NCBI GenBank assembly: GCA_023091735.1 | Contig: JALKBU010000415.1 | Coordinates: 1-41,814 of the forward strand | Length of the DNA stretch: 41,814 nucleotides | From: Trichomonas tenax | Taxonomy: Eukaryota; Parabasalia; Trichomonadida; Trichomonadidae | Direction: 5' to 3' | In this document: piece after piece, positions 30,784-40,207 of the stretch | How the letters are laid out: every line of letters starts with the position of its first letter | Position numbering within the stretch: the first letter of the stretch is position 1 | Translations under genes and position numbers: made by a program | The notes under the pieces: model-generated | Told to the model about the DNA's origin: nothing | What the model saw: only the letters and a program-made list of their open reading frames with translations | Database searches by the model: none

Positions 30784-33700
30784 ATGATTTCTTTATTCTT
30801 TGTTTTATCATTGAGCCAGTTTCTCAATCGCGCCCAAATTCACGGTGAGGTTTCTGCACTATGGAACAAGACGTCGTTAGTCGCTGAAGTTTTATGTTTT
30901 CTTCAAGATATTGACCATTCTTTGTTTTGGGATTACATAGAACAGATCCAGCAGATGAAAAAGCAGCCTAAAACAATAGGCGAAGTCCTATCTACGGTGA
31001 ATAACTTCTTAGATTACGAACAACGCGCATTACTCAATTTGTCATTGCAAATTCATTACTATAGCCCGCGAGTTCAAAACTATAGATCACTCGGTGAGCA
31101 TTCAAGTGGATCAAATGTCAGATGCAACAACGCAGTTTTGACAAATCTCAAAGAAATACAAGAATGCAATTCAGAATACTTCGATTATGAACCAGTATAT
31201 GGGTCTGGAGAGGCGAAATACATATTATACGCTGATTTGGATTCCAATGATTGGATTAAACTCTATTCAAATCTGATATCGAAAGAAAATCAAATTAAAT
31301 TTGTGCTGCGTCCATATGGACACTCAACAGAGCAGATGATGCTTTCTGGCTATGGTGCACAGCTAAAGCCATTCAAATACTCAATGGAATTTAAAGTTGG
31401 TAACCAGAGAAAGCAAATTAAGGCATCTTCGAAGACAGTTCAAAAGAAAACATTCGAAGGTATTGGCCTCAAGCCAAACTTAGAGGATACGAAGCGTAGC
31501 AAGAAGACAAGAGTTTCAACACAAATAATCAAATTCATCCAAAATTCAAACGATCCAATTGCTGCAATTTCTGAATTAACACAAAATTATCCTGTTCTTC
31601 TCCCTCAGCTCAAGAATATCTCTGCAACAGAAGACGATGCCAAGCAAATCCAAAGAATGATTCAATTTATTGGACCCGGTGCAACAGCTCTCTTTGTAAA
31701 CGGAAGAAAACTCACTGGATACGATATAAACACATTCTCGATTTATGAAGCTATTCGCGATGAATATAACATTCATGCGACATTAAAGAAGAGCTTTGAT
31801 CTTAATGACGAATCTCTTGAAAACTTCGAAAAATCTGGACATAGACCAAAACCAGCTCAGCAGCCTTTTATTGATATAAGGCATCAAGATTTCTTGTATT
31901 GGATCAATGACCTTGAAAAAGATGAAAAATACCAGAAGTATTCACCATCATTGATAACTTTCGTTTCTGATAGTGAAAACTGGCCAAACATCGCAAGAAA
32001 TGTTGCCAACGTAATTTTCCTTTTGGATCCTGCAGAAACTGATGATATGAACACCATCGCTTACTTAGATGACCTCATTGAGATCCAATATCCAGTAAGA
32101 TTCGGTTATATTATTGTTCCAAAGCATACATCCGCTCATGCGAAGAAGATTTATTACGCTTATGCTCACCTTGCACAGAAGTATGGCATCAACTTCGCTC
32201 ACAAGTTCTTGCTCAGAGTTAATGATCAGCGCTCATATATCGATGAGAAAACCAGGAAGAGAGGACCAATTAAACAAGGTTTTTGGAAACAAGCATTTTC
32301 CGCTGTTGCAAATCAAAGATCATCACCGTCATTTGACAAAATGTCTGACTTTTACAAACCAACATCCCCAGAGTCTATTTTCTTGAGCAGATTGAAGAAA
32401 CACATCAGCAGGGTTGGTATATCTGCGCCAGCAATTATTTTGAACGGTATGATAGTTGAAGCACCAAATCCAGAGTCATATCTTCAGAGTTTCCTCAAAG
32501 AAGAGCTGAAGCAGGTCAGAGATTTGATTGGTAATCAGAAAATCTATGAAGACTCACCTGATGTTCATGATGCAATTCTCAAGGCAAGAAATGCAATGCT
32601 GAGATTCAATCCATTGGTGCAAAAGACCGATAAAGAGTTCTCAGAAACAGTAAAGATTGGTCGCTTTTGCAGCCAATCGCTGCGCACGCTTACAAAGTGG
32701 ATGCAAGACATCAAGTATCAACATGGCAGCAGTTTCACTGTTAAGAATCAGACGTCATGGATCTTCTTCAATACTGATGATGAATCATCAATGCCAGAAC
32801 TCGAGAGTTACGTCAACGAGCTTATGAACAAAGAAAGTAGCAGAATTGCTGTATTCAGGAAAGGAAACATGCCACCTGAGAGTGTTTCGCGAATGATTGG
32901 AATTCCACCAAACAAGATTACGGTTGTATTCAATGGCCGTGTTGTTAGATTCGATCCAACTGAATTTAGTCGTTACGATCTTCAGTTGCTTGAGATGTGT
33001 GAGTCTTCTTATTCAACAAGCTTTGCTACGAAATATCTTAAGCTTTCCCAGAATTCGAGAACATTGGGTCAATCAAAGACTCACAGAGAGCTCTCTGATT
33101 CACTTCTCTTCATACTGATGCATGTTTCTTCATTAGCTCATAGTGGAATGCACCATACTGGTGCTCCTTTAGCTGCCTTCGAGCCTGGTCCATTAAACGT
33201 TCACAGAGCTCGCAAGCCTAAAGGTGAACTTAGTATTTATGCTGCTGTTGATCCATTCTCATTTGATGGCCAACGTCTTGCATCAATTTTGCCATTAATT
33301 TCCAACTTGTCTGTTTCAATGCTTGTTAATCCACCCGCAAGTATCGAAAAGGATCACTTAGAGCCCCTTGGATGCTTTTATAGACTTGCTACAGATAACA
33401 AAGGATTCACATTCGAGTTCATGAACTCATCAACGACATATTCACTTGTTGATGATGTTCCAGCTGCTTGGCAAACATTCAGAGAGAAGGCTTCGTTCGA
33501 TATTGATAATATTGTCGGTGATGACTTGCAACAAGGTACTCATAATGTTATGTTTGGTCTCAAATCACTTGCAATCGAAGGATGCGAAGCGGATTCTAAA
33601 GGAAGGATTGTTCCAGCCGTTGAATTCACACTGAGAAAGATGAGTGGAGAGTTTGTTGATGAAACTCGCGTTATTCAAAGCAATGGCTATTGGCAACTTA

Positions 33701-34674
33701 TGTCTGTTCCTGGTGTTTACACTGTTTCAACAAATGCTGATGACAACTTCAAAGTTGTTGTTGATTCCTTCAATTCTCCATTTATGTTCAGAGAAAGTGG
33801 TTCAGACGCTTATGTTGCTTCAAATAGATCAAAGATTGATGACGGAAAGATTCACGTATTCTTCGTTGCATCAGGTCACCTTTATGAGAGATTGATGAGG
33901 ATATCAATCCTTTCTATAATGAAGCATACTAAAGCTCCAGTTAAATTCTGGCTGCTTGACAACTTCGCTTCACCTTCATTCAGAGATTCACTTAAGGATT
34001 ACTCCACTAAATACGCCTTTGAGTATCAATTCTGCAGCTATAAGTGGCCGCGCTGGCTGCCAAGGGAAGAAGCAAGACAGAGAACATTCTGGGGCTACAA
34101 GATTCTCTTCCTCGATGTGATGTTCCCCAATGACCTTAGGAGAGTCATCTATGTCGACTCCGATCAGATCATTAGAACAGATCTCAGGGACTTGATGACG
34201 ATGGACTTCAAGGGATGTCCATATGCATTCACGCCATTCTGCAACGACAGACCAGAAATGGCTGAATACAGATTCTGGGAAGTTGGATATTGGCAGAACC
34301 TTCTCAATGGAAAACCATACCACATTTCAGCTCTCTTCGCTGTAGATCTTCCTGAATACAGATCAAGGAATGTTGGCGGTATGATGAGAAAAGGTTATGT
34401 CGATCTTCACAACGACAAAGAATCTCTTTCTAACTTAGATCAAGATCTTCCTAACATGATGCAGAATAGAGGTGCTCCAATCTTCTCATTACCTCAGGAA
34501 TGGCTTTGGTGCGGATCCTGGTGCAGTGATGCAACAATGTCAAAGGCAAGAACAATCGATCTTTGCAACAACCCACGCACTAAAGTGGGTAAGCTTGAAT
34601 ACGCAAAAGAAACCATTCCGGAATGGATCACATACGACCAAGAAGCAAATGGTGGCTTATCACAAGAACTGTAA
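30784..34674 (+). CDS. UGGT: UDP-glucose:glycoprotein glucosyltransferase (UGGT)
   Basis: Predicted 1296 residues. The frame is open from a GTG at 30769, but the first ATG is 30784, which begins a clean signal peptide (MISLFFVLSLSQFLNRAQIHG). The long N-terminal part corresponds to the thioredoxin-like folding-sensor domains and beta-sandwiches. The C-terminal GT24 domain (about 33840-34620) is highly conserved: FWLLDNFASPSF, WGYKILFLDVMFP, the metal-binding YVDSDQIIRTDL (DxD intact), NLDQDLPN and LPQEWLWCGSWC. UGGT re-glucosylates N-glycans of misfolded glycoproteins in the ER so that calnexin/calreticulin rebinds them. The chain ends in SQEL, a plausible KDEL-like retrieval signal. It is shorter than human UGGT (about 1550), with the difference in the sensor part. 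It appears catalytically intact. Confidence 0.95.
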   Translation: MISLFFVLSLSQFLNRAQIHGEVSALWNKTSLVAEVLCFLQDIDHSLFWDYIEQIQQMKKQPKTIGEVLSTVNNFLDYEQRALLNLSLQIHYYSPRVQNYRSLGEHSSGSNVRCNNAVLTNLKEIQECNSEYFDYEPVYGSGEAKYILYADLDSNDWIKLYSNLISKENQIKFVLRPYGHSTEQMMLSGYGAQLKPFKYSMEFKVGNQRKQIKASSKTVQKKTFEGIGLKPNLEDTKRSKKTRVSTQIIKFIQNSNDPIAAISELTQNYPVLLPQLKNISATEDDAKQIQRMIQFIGPGATALFVNGRKLTGYDINTFSIYEAIRDEYNIHATLKKSFDLNDESLENFEKSGHRPKPAQQPFIDIRHQDFLYWINDLEKDEKYQKYSPSLITFVSDSENWPNIARNVANVIFLLDPAETDDMNTIAYLDDLIEIQYPVRFGYIIVPKHTSAHAKKIYYAYAHLAQKYGINFAHKFLLRVNDQRSYIDEKTRKRGPIKQGFWKQAFSAVANQRSSPSFDKMSDFYKPTSPESIFLSRLKKHISRVGISAPAIILNGMIVEAPNPESYLQSFLKEELKQVRDLIGNQKIYEDSPDVHDAILKARNAMLRFNPLVQKTDKEFSETVKIGRFCSQSLRTLTKWMQDIKYQHGSSFTVKNQTSWIFFNTDDESSMPELESYVNELMNKESSRIAVFRKGNMPPESVSRMIGIPPNKITVVFNGRVVRFDPTEFSRYDLQLLEMCESSYSTSFATKYLKLSQNSRTLGQSKTHRELSDSLLFILMHVSSLAHSGMHHTGAPLAAFEPGPLNVHRARKPKGELSIYAAVDPFSFDGQRLASILPLISNLSVSMLVNPPASIEKDHLEPLGCFYRLATDNKGFTFEFMNSSTTYSLVDDVPAAWQTFREKASFDIDNIVGDDLQQGTHNVMFGLKSLAIEGCEADSKGRIVPAVEFTLRKMSGEFVDETRVIQSNGYWQLMSVPGVYTVSTNADDNFKVVVDSFNSPFMFRESGSDAYVASNRSKIDDGKIHVFFVASGHLYERLMRISILSIMKHTKAPVKFWLLDNFASPSFRDSLKDYSTKYAFEYQFCSYKWPRWLPREEARQRTFWGYKILFLDVMFPNDLRRVIYVDSDQIIRTDLRDLMTMDFKGCPYAFTPFCNDRPEMAEYRFWEVGYWQNLLNGKPYHISALFAVDLPEYRSRNVGGMMRKGYVDLHNDKESLSNLDQDLPNMMQNRGAPIFSLPQEWLWCGSWCSDATMSKARTIDLCNNPRTKVGKLEYAKETIPEWITYDQEANGGLSQEL

Positions 34675-34788
34675 GTAAATCAACGACATTCATAGTTATA
34701 AATTAAATATATGTGAATTATTGTATGTGCAGATTAGCGTTTCAATGTTTAAAATCATTTTTTGACTATATTTCAATGACTCCACTTT

Positions 34789-34793
34789 TCATA
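34789..34793 (+). promoter_or_regulatory. possible Inr TCATA of the Aquarius-like gene
   Basis: CTTTTCATAAAA matches TCA(C/T)(A/T), with the A at 34791. The leader to the ATG at 34822 would be 31 nt, longer than in other genes here, and would contain an ATG immediately followed by TGA (34808-34813). Confidence 0.35.
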
Positions 34794-34821
34794 AAAATCT
34801 GACAAAAATGTGACAAATTTC

Positions 34822-37425
34822 ATGAGTGAAAAATGTAAATTTTTAAATTTTTTCGAAGAAAACCGGAACAATATCAGCGTTCTTGAAAAATACGTCGGTT
34901 TGGCCACGTTAATACACGTTTCTCCTGCAAGAAGAACTCCGATTTTGCAGCAAATCGAAAAAGCTAGAAATAAAATTGGCGCTGTTACAAAAGCTTGGGA
35001 TAAATATGAACAAAGGAATAGAGGAAAACCGGAATCCGATGCTCTTTTTGATGTAATTTGTCTTGCTATCAATGAACCAGAATACCTCAATAGAGTCATT
35101 CAATTAATGATTTGTTTCATTTCCGTACCACAGCTTCGTCTATTCACACAGCCACTACTCGAAGAAACAAACTTTTTGAACGCAATTCCTGTTGATCATC
35201 CTCTTCTAAGCCTTTTCGATTATTATTTATCATACCAATACAAATTTGACATTGGAGTTTTAACATTCCAAGAGGAAACAAAAGAATATAACAATTTTAT
35301 AATTAAATTCCAGAATGATGTCAATAATTTTGACCGAAATTCACCTCTTGCCACAGCAACACTCAATGAACTCCAATCTGATTCATATATTTTTGATCTT
35401 CTTTCGGAAAGTATACCAGATTTTGTTAATTATATCCTGAAAATATTGAATATCATTCCATCAAAGAACTTAGAGCAAAATTTGTACTCTGTTTCTCGGG
35501 CACTACAGCCACCTCAAGATCCAAGAGAAAAAATACCATTCCACATTTTACCAACAAGAAATCCGCCAAATATCATCTATCCTAACTTTTCTAAGTACGC
35601 TTTGTCAATGACTGATGCTACATTTCAAGTTTTCTTGCAGAAAAGATTCCAGTTTGCGAAAGATGTTTTAAGTTTATTAGAAGAAGTATTTAAAGCTCTT
35701 CATCCTGATAACGAAGTCAGATTCCATCCGAGTGCTGTTCCATTGAAAGTTCCTGCGATCCAAAAGTCGAACATGAAGAAAAACGGAATTATCATCAGTC
35801 TTGCTCTCGATCCAACATTCTTGCAATGGGATGTTCAAGGCTTTACGCAGGGCGAAATTGTTTACATGCTAAATATCGCAGACTCTATTGCAGATGGAAA
35901 TAACATTCATTGCATTGGTTGCATTGTTACACAAATTCTTTCTAACTCCACGATTTTAGTTAAAGTTGATGCTGATGCTCCACCACCTAATGAATTCAAT
36001 GTTGTTGTGAAGCTTCCAATAGAATTAAACCGCGATGGTCAAAGATTGATGGAATTATCGAAATGCATCAATATCGAAAACATTCCTAAGAAGGTTTTGG
36101 ATAGCTATATCGGATTCAAGAATTCACAAGGACCAGGAATTACTCTGATTGAGAATCCTCTTGGAACGACAGGACTTTATGATGCTGCCAAGTGGCTCGG
36201 CGAGAACTACAAGCAAGGAGAAAAGACACTGGTTGTTTGCCAATCAACTGAAATGATCGATGAATTCTTGAAGACAATGAAGAATTATGTTAAAGTTCCA
36301 ATTCCTGCGTTTCACTATATGAGATTTGATGTCACCTCTGAAATCAGTTTCCAAGTTGCAATGAAAACAAGAGATGAAATCCTTCATACATTGATTGATG
36401 GAGGGATAGATCCTGCTTGGTGCCAAAGCTGTTTAGTTGCTTTAAACTACTTGCGAATGGAAAGTCAAAGTGATAAAGTTTTAATTGATCTTCTGGAGCA
36501 GCTTCATCCTTTAGAGTATCTCGGAACTGTAGAAAAATCTATTGACTATCTTAAGCATAATGTTGCACAAGTTGTATTCCAATTAACAACGCAAGATTTG
36601 ATGGTCAAACAAACCAAATTCACAAATTTGATTATTTTAGATAACTTCTTACTCGAAGATGCCGATTTCATTAAATTCATAACGAATACAAAGCCTAATA
36701 CTGTAATGTTCTATGGTCAAATAGTTCCACAAGAATTCCTAGAAAGTTTGTCACTTAGACCAGCATTTATAAGGATGTGGAATTCGGTTGACGAAACTAA
36801 AACATTCGCTAAGAAATCTATCAAAGATATTCAATCAAAGAGTGATAAACTATCTGAATACATTTCAAAATTGGTTCCTGATGTCAGTATAACAAACTAC
36901 TTGACCACACCATTTGTTGTAAACTCAATACATTATTTTACTTGTGCAAGCGAAGAAGAGTCATTACAAGTTACTCTTGCAAGTGCATTTTTGCTTAGAA
37001 TGGCTAATCTTGATTCAAGCGATATTATTATTGTTGCTCCAAATGAAGCATGCAAGAAATCTCTGTTGACTTCAATGAGGCAGAGAGCGAGCTGGAATCC
37101 GAAACTTTTGATGATGAAAGACAGAGTTGTAACATTTTCTGAATTCATCCATAAGAATCTCAAAGCATTTGCGATATGTGCAGCCACTTCAAATGATGGT
37201 TTTAATCATATTTCCCTTCTTTTTGCTGATAGAGCGAACGGTGTTGTTCTTTTATCTGGTCCATCACTAGAAAATGCCAACATTGAGAAAGATTGTCTCA
37301 AAGTTGCATTTGGAGAAAAGTTTGGTGTTGCTCCAAATGAAGAAAGAGAATTCTTCGAAGTAGATTCAGCTGTCATGTTCTTACAACTTGTTTATCACAT
37401 GCAGCAACAGCTTAATGAGAAATAA
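34822..37425 (+). CDS. Aquarius (AQR/IBP160)-like protein with degenerate helicase motifs
   Basis: Predicted 867 residues. The frame opens at a GTG (34810), but the first ATG is 34822. The order of features follows the C-terminal half of human Aquarius, the intron-binding SF1 protein of the spliceosome. IENIPKKVLDSYIGFKNS (about 418-435) matches the VVPDWLHDIILGYGDP region. GITLIENPLGTTG (439-451) sits where GLTMVVGPPGTGKT lies. TNLIILDNFLLEDADFIKFI (601-620) matches the Walker B stretch. MFYGQIVP (629-636) replaces GDHHQLPP, and RVVTFSEFIHKN (768-779) replaces TTVDRFQGQQND. A final helix, AVMFLQLVYHMQQQL, matches NFVYNMYMHL. The Walker A lysine, Walker B glutamate and motif III Asp/Gln are all missing. 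The N-terminal armadillo domain is much shortened (human AQR about 1485 residues). Probably a structural spliceosome or RNP protein without ATPase activity. Confidence 0.65.
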   Translation: MSEKCKFLNFFEENRNNISVLEKYVGLATLIHVSPARRTPILQQIEKARNKIGAVTKAWDKYEQRNRGKPESDALFDVICLAINEPEYLNRVIQLMICFISVPQLRLFTQPLLEETNFLNAIPVDHPLLSLFDYYLSYQYKFDIGVLTFQEETKEYNNFIIKFQNDVNNFDRNSPLATATLNELQSDSYIFDLLSESIPDFVNYILKILNIIPSKNLEQNLYSVSRALQPPQDPREKIPFHILPTRNPPNIIYPNFSKYALSMTDATFQVFLQKRFQFAKDVLSLLEEVFKALHPDNEVRFHPSAVPLKVPAIQKSNMKKNGIIISLALDPTFLQWDVQGFTQGEIVYMLNIADSIADGNNIHCIGCIVTQILSNSTILVKVDADAPPPNEFNVVVKLPIELNRDGQRLMELSKCINIENIPKKVLDSYIGFKNSQGPGITLIENPLGTTGLYDAAKWLGENYKQGEKTLVVCQSTEMIDEFLKTMKNYVKVPIPAFHYMRFDVTSEISFQVAMKTRDEILHTLIDGGIDPAWCQSCLVALNYLRMESQSDKVLIDLLEQLHPLEYLGTVEKSIDYLKHNVAQVVFQLTTQDLMVKQTKFTNLIILDNFLLEDADFIKFITNTKPNTVMFYGQIVPQEFLESLSLRPAFIRMWNSVDETKTFAKKSIKDIQSKSDKLSEYISKLVPDVSITNYLTTPFVVNSIHYFTCASEEESLQVTLASAFLLRMANLDSSDIIIVAPNEACKKSLLTSMRQRASWNPKLLMMKDRVVTFSEFIHKNLKAFAICAATSNDGFNHISLLFADRANGVVLLSGPSLENANIEKDCLKVAFGEKFGVAPNEEREFFEVDSAVMFLQLVYHMQQQLNEK

Positions 37426-37926
37426 TTTTATTTTATTTTTTTTGTTATATAAAATAAAGTCTTTATAGAATTGTAATATTTTCCCTAAGCTTTCTAACTC
37501 GAGGTCGAAAAATAGAACCTAAGTTTCTGTTAGTTTTTCGGTCAGGTTTGGGGTCACCCTCTGCTTTATTTTCTCGAATGTTAAATAGAGCTTCTATCTT
37601 TAATATGTTTTATGATAATTTAGTTCCCAATGTTTTGTACGTATTATAAATCAAGCAAAAATGATTGGTTAGAAAAATATTTTTCAAGAATTTTGAGCAT
37701 TTAGTTTTTTAAAAATGTGACGAAAATCAATACCTCATAGAATATTTTGAGAATTTGGAAACAGTTACATTGGTCAATCCCTTAAAGATTCGAAGATAAA
37801 ACAAAACACAGGTAAAACTCTCTCAATTTTAAAAACGTGACTTTAGCTTTAAAGCTAAAAACAAGACAAAAAGATTCAAAAAAAAATGCCATCTTTTTTT
37901 TTGGAAATTTTTTTAACTAAATTTAA
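37426..37926. other. spacer upstream of the Hsp70-like gene
   Basis: A 501-bp AT-rich spacer with no ORF. It contains the perfect 18-bp palindrome at 37842-37859. No heat-shock element of the nGAAnnTTCn type with three proper units and no clear initiator is seen before the ATG at 37927. Confidence 0.5.
37842..37859. promoter_or_regulatory. 18-bp perfect palindrome upstream of the Hsp70-like gene
   Basis: TTTAGCTTTAAAGCTAAA is its own reverse complement and lies 67 bases before the ATG. It could be a binding site for a dimeric regulator, or chance in AT-rich DNA. Confidence 0.4.
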
Positions 37927-39669
37927 ATGTCTAAGTCCTTTATTGGTATACACTTCGGTTTAAACTTTTCAAGCATTGCCTTCTATGATCCATTCAATAA
38001 GAGAACTTCTGCTATTCCTTTCAAAGGAAAAGAATCAATTCCAACAAAAGTTTATTACTTCGCAGATCGTCAACGAGAATATGGTTATGAAGCTGAGTTA
38101 TTATCAGGGATTAATCCGGCAAATGTTATTTATGATTTACAAATAATGCTTGGTCAAAAATATCCCAAAATTAGACATTTTCGTGATAATTGGCCATTTG
38201 AAGTCAGACCAACAAAAAGGCAAGATATAGAAATCATTATCAGTCAAGATAACATCACTTTAACTCCAACTGAGGTTATCGCTGATTTTTTTGCTTATTT
38301 AAAAGGAGAAGCAGAAAAGTGGTTAAACGAGAAAATCACAAAAGCAGTTATTACTCATCCACTGTATTTCACATGTCACCAATTCGAGCAAACAAAAGCT
38401 GCAGCAAAAATTGCTGGATTTGATAATGTTTGGATGATATCAGAGCCCGAAGCAGCTGCTTGGTATAGCTGCGAACATTTCCTGGACAATAAGCCTCAAG
38501 AAATTATCATATATGACTTGGAGCAAGAAACGTTTGATGTTTCTGTTGCTAAAATCTCCGGAACAGACATCAATATCCTTAAAACAGATGGTGACTCAAA
38601 CCTTGGTTTTAAAGATATTGAATTAAAGCTACTTGATTTTTTTGCAGAAGGAATCTTGACAAAAACAAGCTTTGATATCCAAGACAAATGCAATAAAAAG
38701 TACCTTGACTTGGCCTTGAAACAATGTGAACGTATCAGAATTTCACTAGCTAGAGGTTGCCGTTCTGAATTCTTTTGCTTGAACTTACCAAATTCAGATT
38801 ATAAATTCAAGATAAATTTGCGTACATTTAATATAGTCATTCAAGAATTAATTAATCGCACAATTGAAATAACAAGAAACCTATTTGATGCCAACACTAT
38901 GTATATCCTTCTGATTGGTTATTCTTGTAGTATCCCTTTTATCAAAGAAAAAATTATCCATGAGTTTGCTCTCCCAGAAAATAGAATTCTTTGTGACGAT
39001 GATCCATGGAAGTGTGTTGCACGTGGCGCAGCTAGCTATGGGAATTTCATCATGACAAAATCTAAAAAGGGAGGAATTATTACCATTCCAGATGATGAAG
39101 CAAAGCAAAAAACAGCTTCAATGTTGAAAACATCCCCAACATTATCATCAGATAATATGCCACTCCGGAGACGCCGCAAACACTCAAAACCAGTTCTCGA
39201 TTCCGATTCTGATTCACCACCAAAAATATCATCAACAGATACTGTTGAAAATATGACTATTTTGCAAAGGTTGCTTAAATCAAGGGGTATCAATATTTCA
39301 CCTAAATCAGGACCTCAAAAGATGACACTGATTTGTAACGACTTTGATTTAGTTTGCGAAGGTTCAGTAACATTCACAAATGCTGGCAACGGTGATGACA
39401 AAATTAGCATTGAATTATCCGGTGGTAAACATAACATTCCAGTCAAAAAGATTGAACAAACCCAATCAGTCCATTTCGATGTTTCAATCAGTGTAGATGA
39501 AGAAAATGCGATGACTTGCATTGTTACTCCGAAGAATGAGTCTAAGAATGCGATTGAAGCTGAAGATGATAAATCAGATCATGACGAAGGCAAAGATGCA
39601 CGAGAACTGATCGATAGCCTTCAAAAAAAGTTGAACAAACTCAAAGCGAAGTATAAATATCTTGAATAA
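37927..39669 (+). CDS. divergent Hsp70-like protein, ATPase site eroded
   Basis: Predicted 580 residues from an ATG. Residues 1-375 follow the actin-like ATPase domain of Hsp70, but nucleotide motifs are changed. GIHFGLNFS (7-15) replaces GIDLGTTYS (catalytic Asp10 is His9). The catalytic Lys71 position is Gln72 (YDLQIMLGQ). YDLEQETFDVSV (196-207) replaces FDLGGGTFDVS. IGYSCSIP (330-337) replaces VGGSTRIP. EPEAAAWY (173-180) keeps the Glu. A basic/acidic linker (about 410-435) leads to a short beta-rich segment (about 440-535), reminiscent of a reduced substrate domain, and a charged C-terminal helix ending KLKAKYKYLE. No EEVD or ER-retention tail. The stop runs into TAAATT. A functional Hsp70 should hydrolyse ATP; this one probably cannot, so a non-cycling co-chaperone or scaffold is more likely. 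Confidence 0.85.
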   Translation: MSKSFIGIHFGLNFSSIAFYDPFNKRTSAIPFKGKESIPTKVYYFADRQREYGYEAELLSGINPANVIYDLQIMLGQKYPKIRHFRDNWPFEVRPTKRQDIEIIISQDNITLTPTEVIADFFAYLKGEAEKWLNEKITKAVITHPLYFTCHQFEQTKAAAKIAGFDNVWMISEPEAAAWYSCEHFLDNKPQEIIIYDLEQETFDVSVAKISGTDINILKTDGDSNLGFKDIELKLLDFFAEGILTKTSFDIQDKCNKKYLDLALKQCERIRISLARGCRSEFFCLNLPNSDYKFKINLRTFNIVIQELINRTIEITRNLFDANTMYILLIGYSCSIPFIKEKIIHEFALPENRILCDDDPWKCVARGAASYGNFIMTKSKKGGIITIPDDEAKQKTASMLKTSPTLSSDNMPLRRRRKHSKPVLDSDSDSPPKISSTDTVENMTILQRLLKSRGINISPKSGPQKMTLICNDFDLVCEGSVTFTNAGNGDDKISIELSGGKHNIPVKKIEQTQSVHFDVSISVDEENAMTCIVTPKNESKNAIEAEDDKSDHDEGKDARELIDSLQKKLNKLKAKYKYLE

Positions 39670-40207
39670 ATTTAATCGATCCTGTTTTTGTTAATTTTTA
39701 CTTAATTTTGTTAAAGATAAAATTCATGTGTTAATTTATTTATACAATTGTGATAATAGTTCATGTATATATTGTATGCATCAAAAGAATTGCAGTATCT
39801 GTCTAGATACAGTGAGTTAATACTCCTGAAAAGCGAAGCTTTGGCAGCACATGGAGATTAGGCAATCACAAGCTAAAGCGAGATCACATGCGTCGAAATA
39901 ACTTCGATTCACATAAATATTCGACTTTTTTTGCCATCTTTGATGCTTTGTGCACCTACCACACACACAAAATAGCTGCACGCAGCATCGAAGATAGCAA
40001 AAAACACAGTTTTAATAAAGTTCTAAATCTCCGATATAAAACGGCGAAAACATGAGGTATCTTGCTCAGCTAACATGTGATTTGTTATCTGATATATAGG
40101 TAGTCACTCGTAACTTTAGTTGGTAATCATTCATAATGTGTTTTCCTTCATGAAAAAATAAATTACCCCTTCATATTTTTATCATACCCTTTATATTAGT
40201 ATTTTTA
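39670..40207. other. spacer with a hairpin
   Basis: No gene seen. It holds the hairpin at 39926-40005. Two TCATA initiator-like words at 40171-40175 and 40182-40186 precede the broken gene that follows. Confidence 0.5.
39926..40005. repeat. imperfect hairpin, arms about 30 bp
   Basis: The arms 39926-39955 and 39976-40005 are inverted copies with a few mismatches (TTTGCCATCTTTGATGC against GCATCGAAGATAGCAAA) around a 20-base loop, CTACCACACACACAAAATAG. It resembles a small-RNA precursor in size. Confidence 0.7.

Noticed and set aside
37700..37926. Heat-shock element before the Hsp70-like gene
   Set aside because: Only isolated GAA/TTC triplets are found, not three correctly spaced alternating units.
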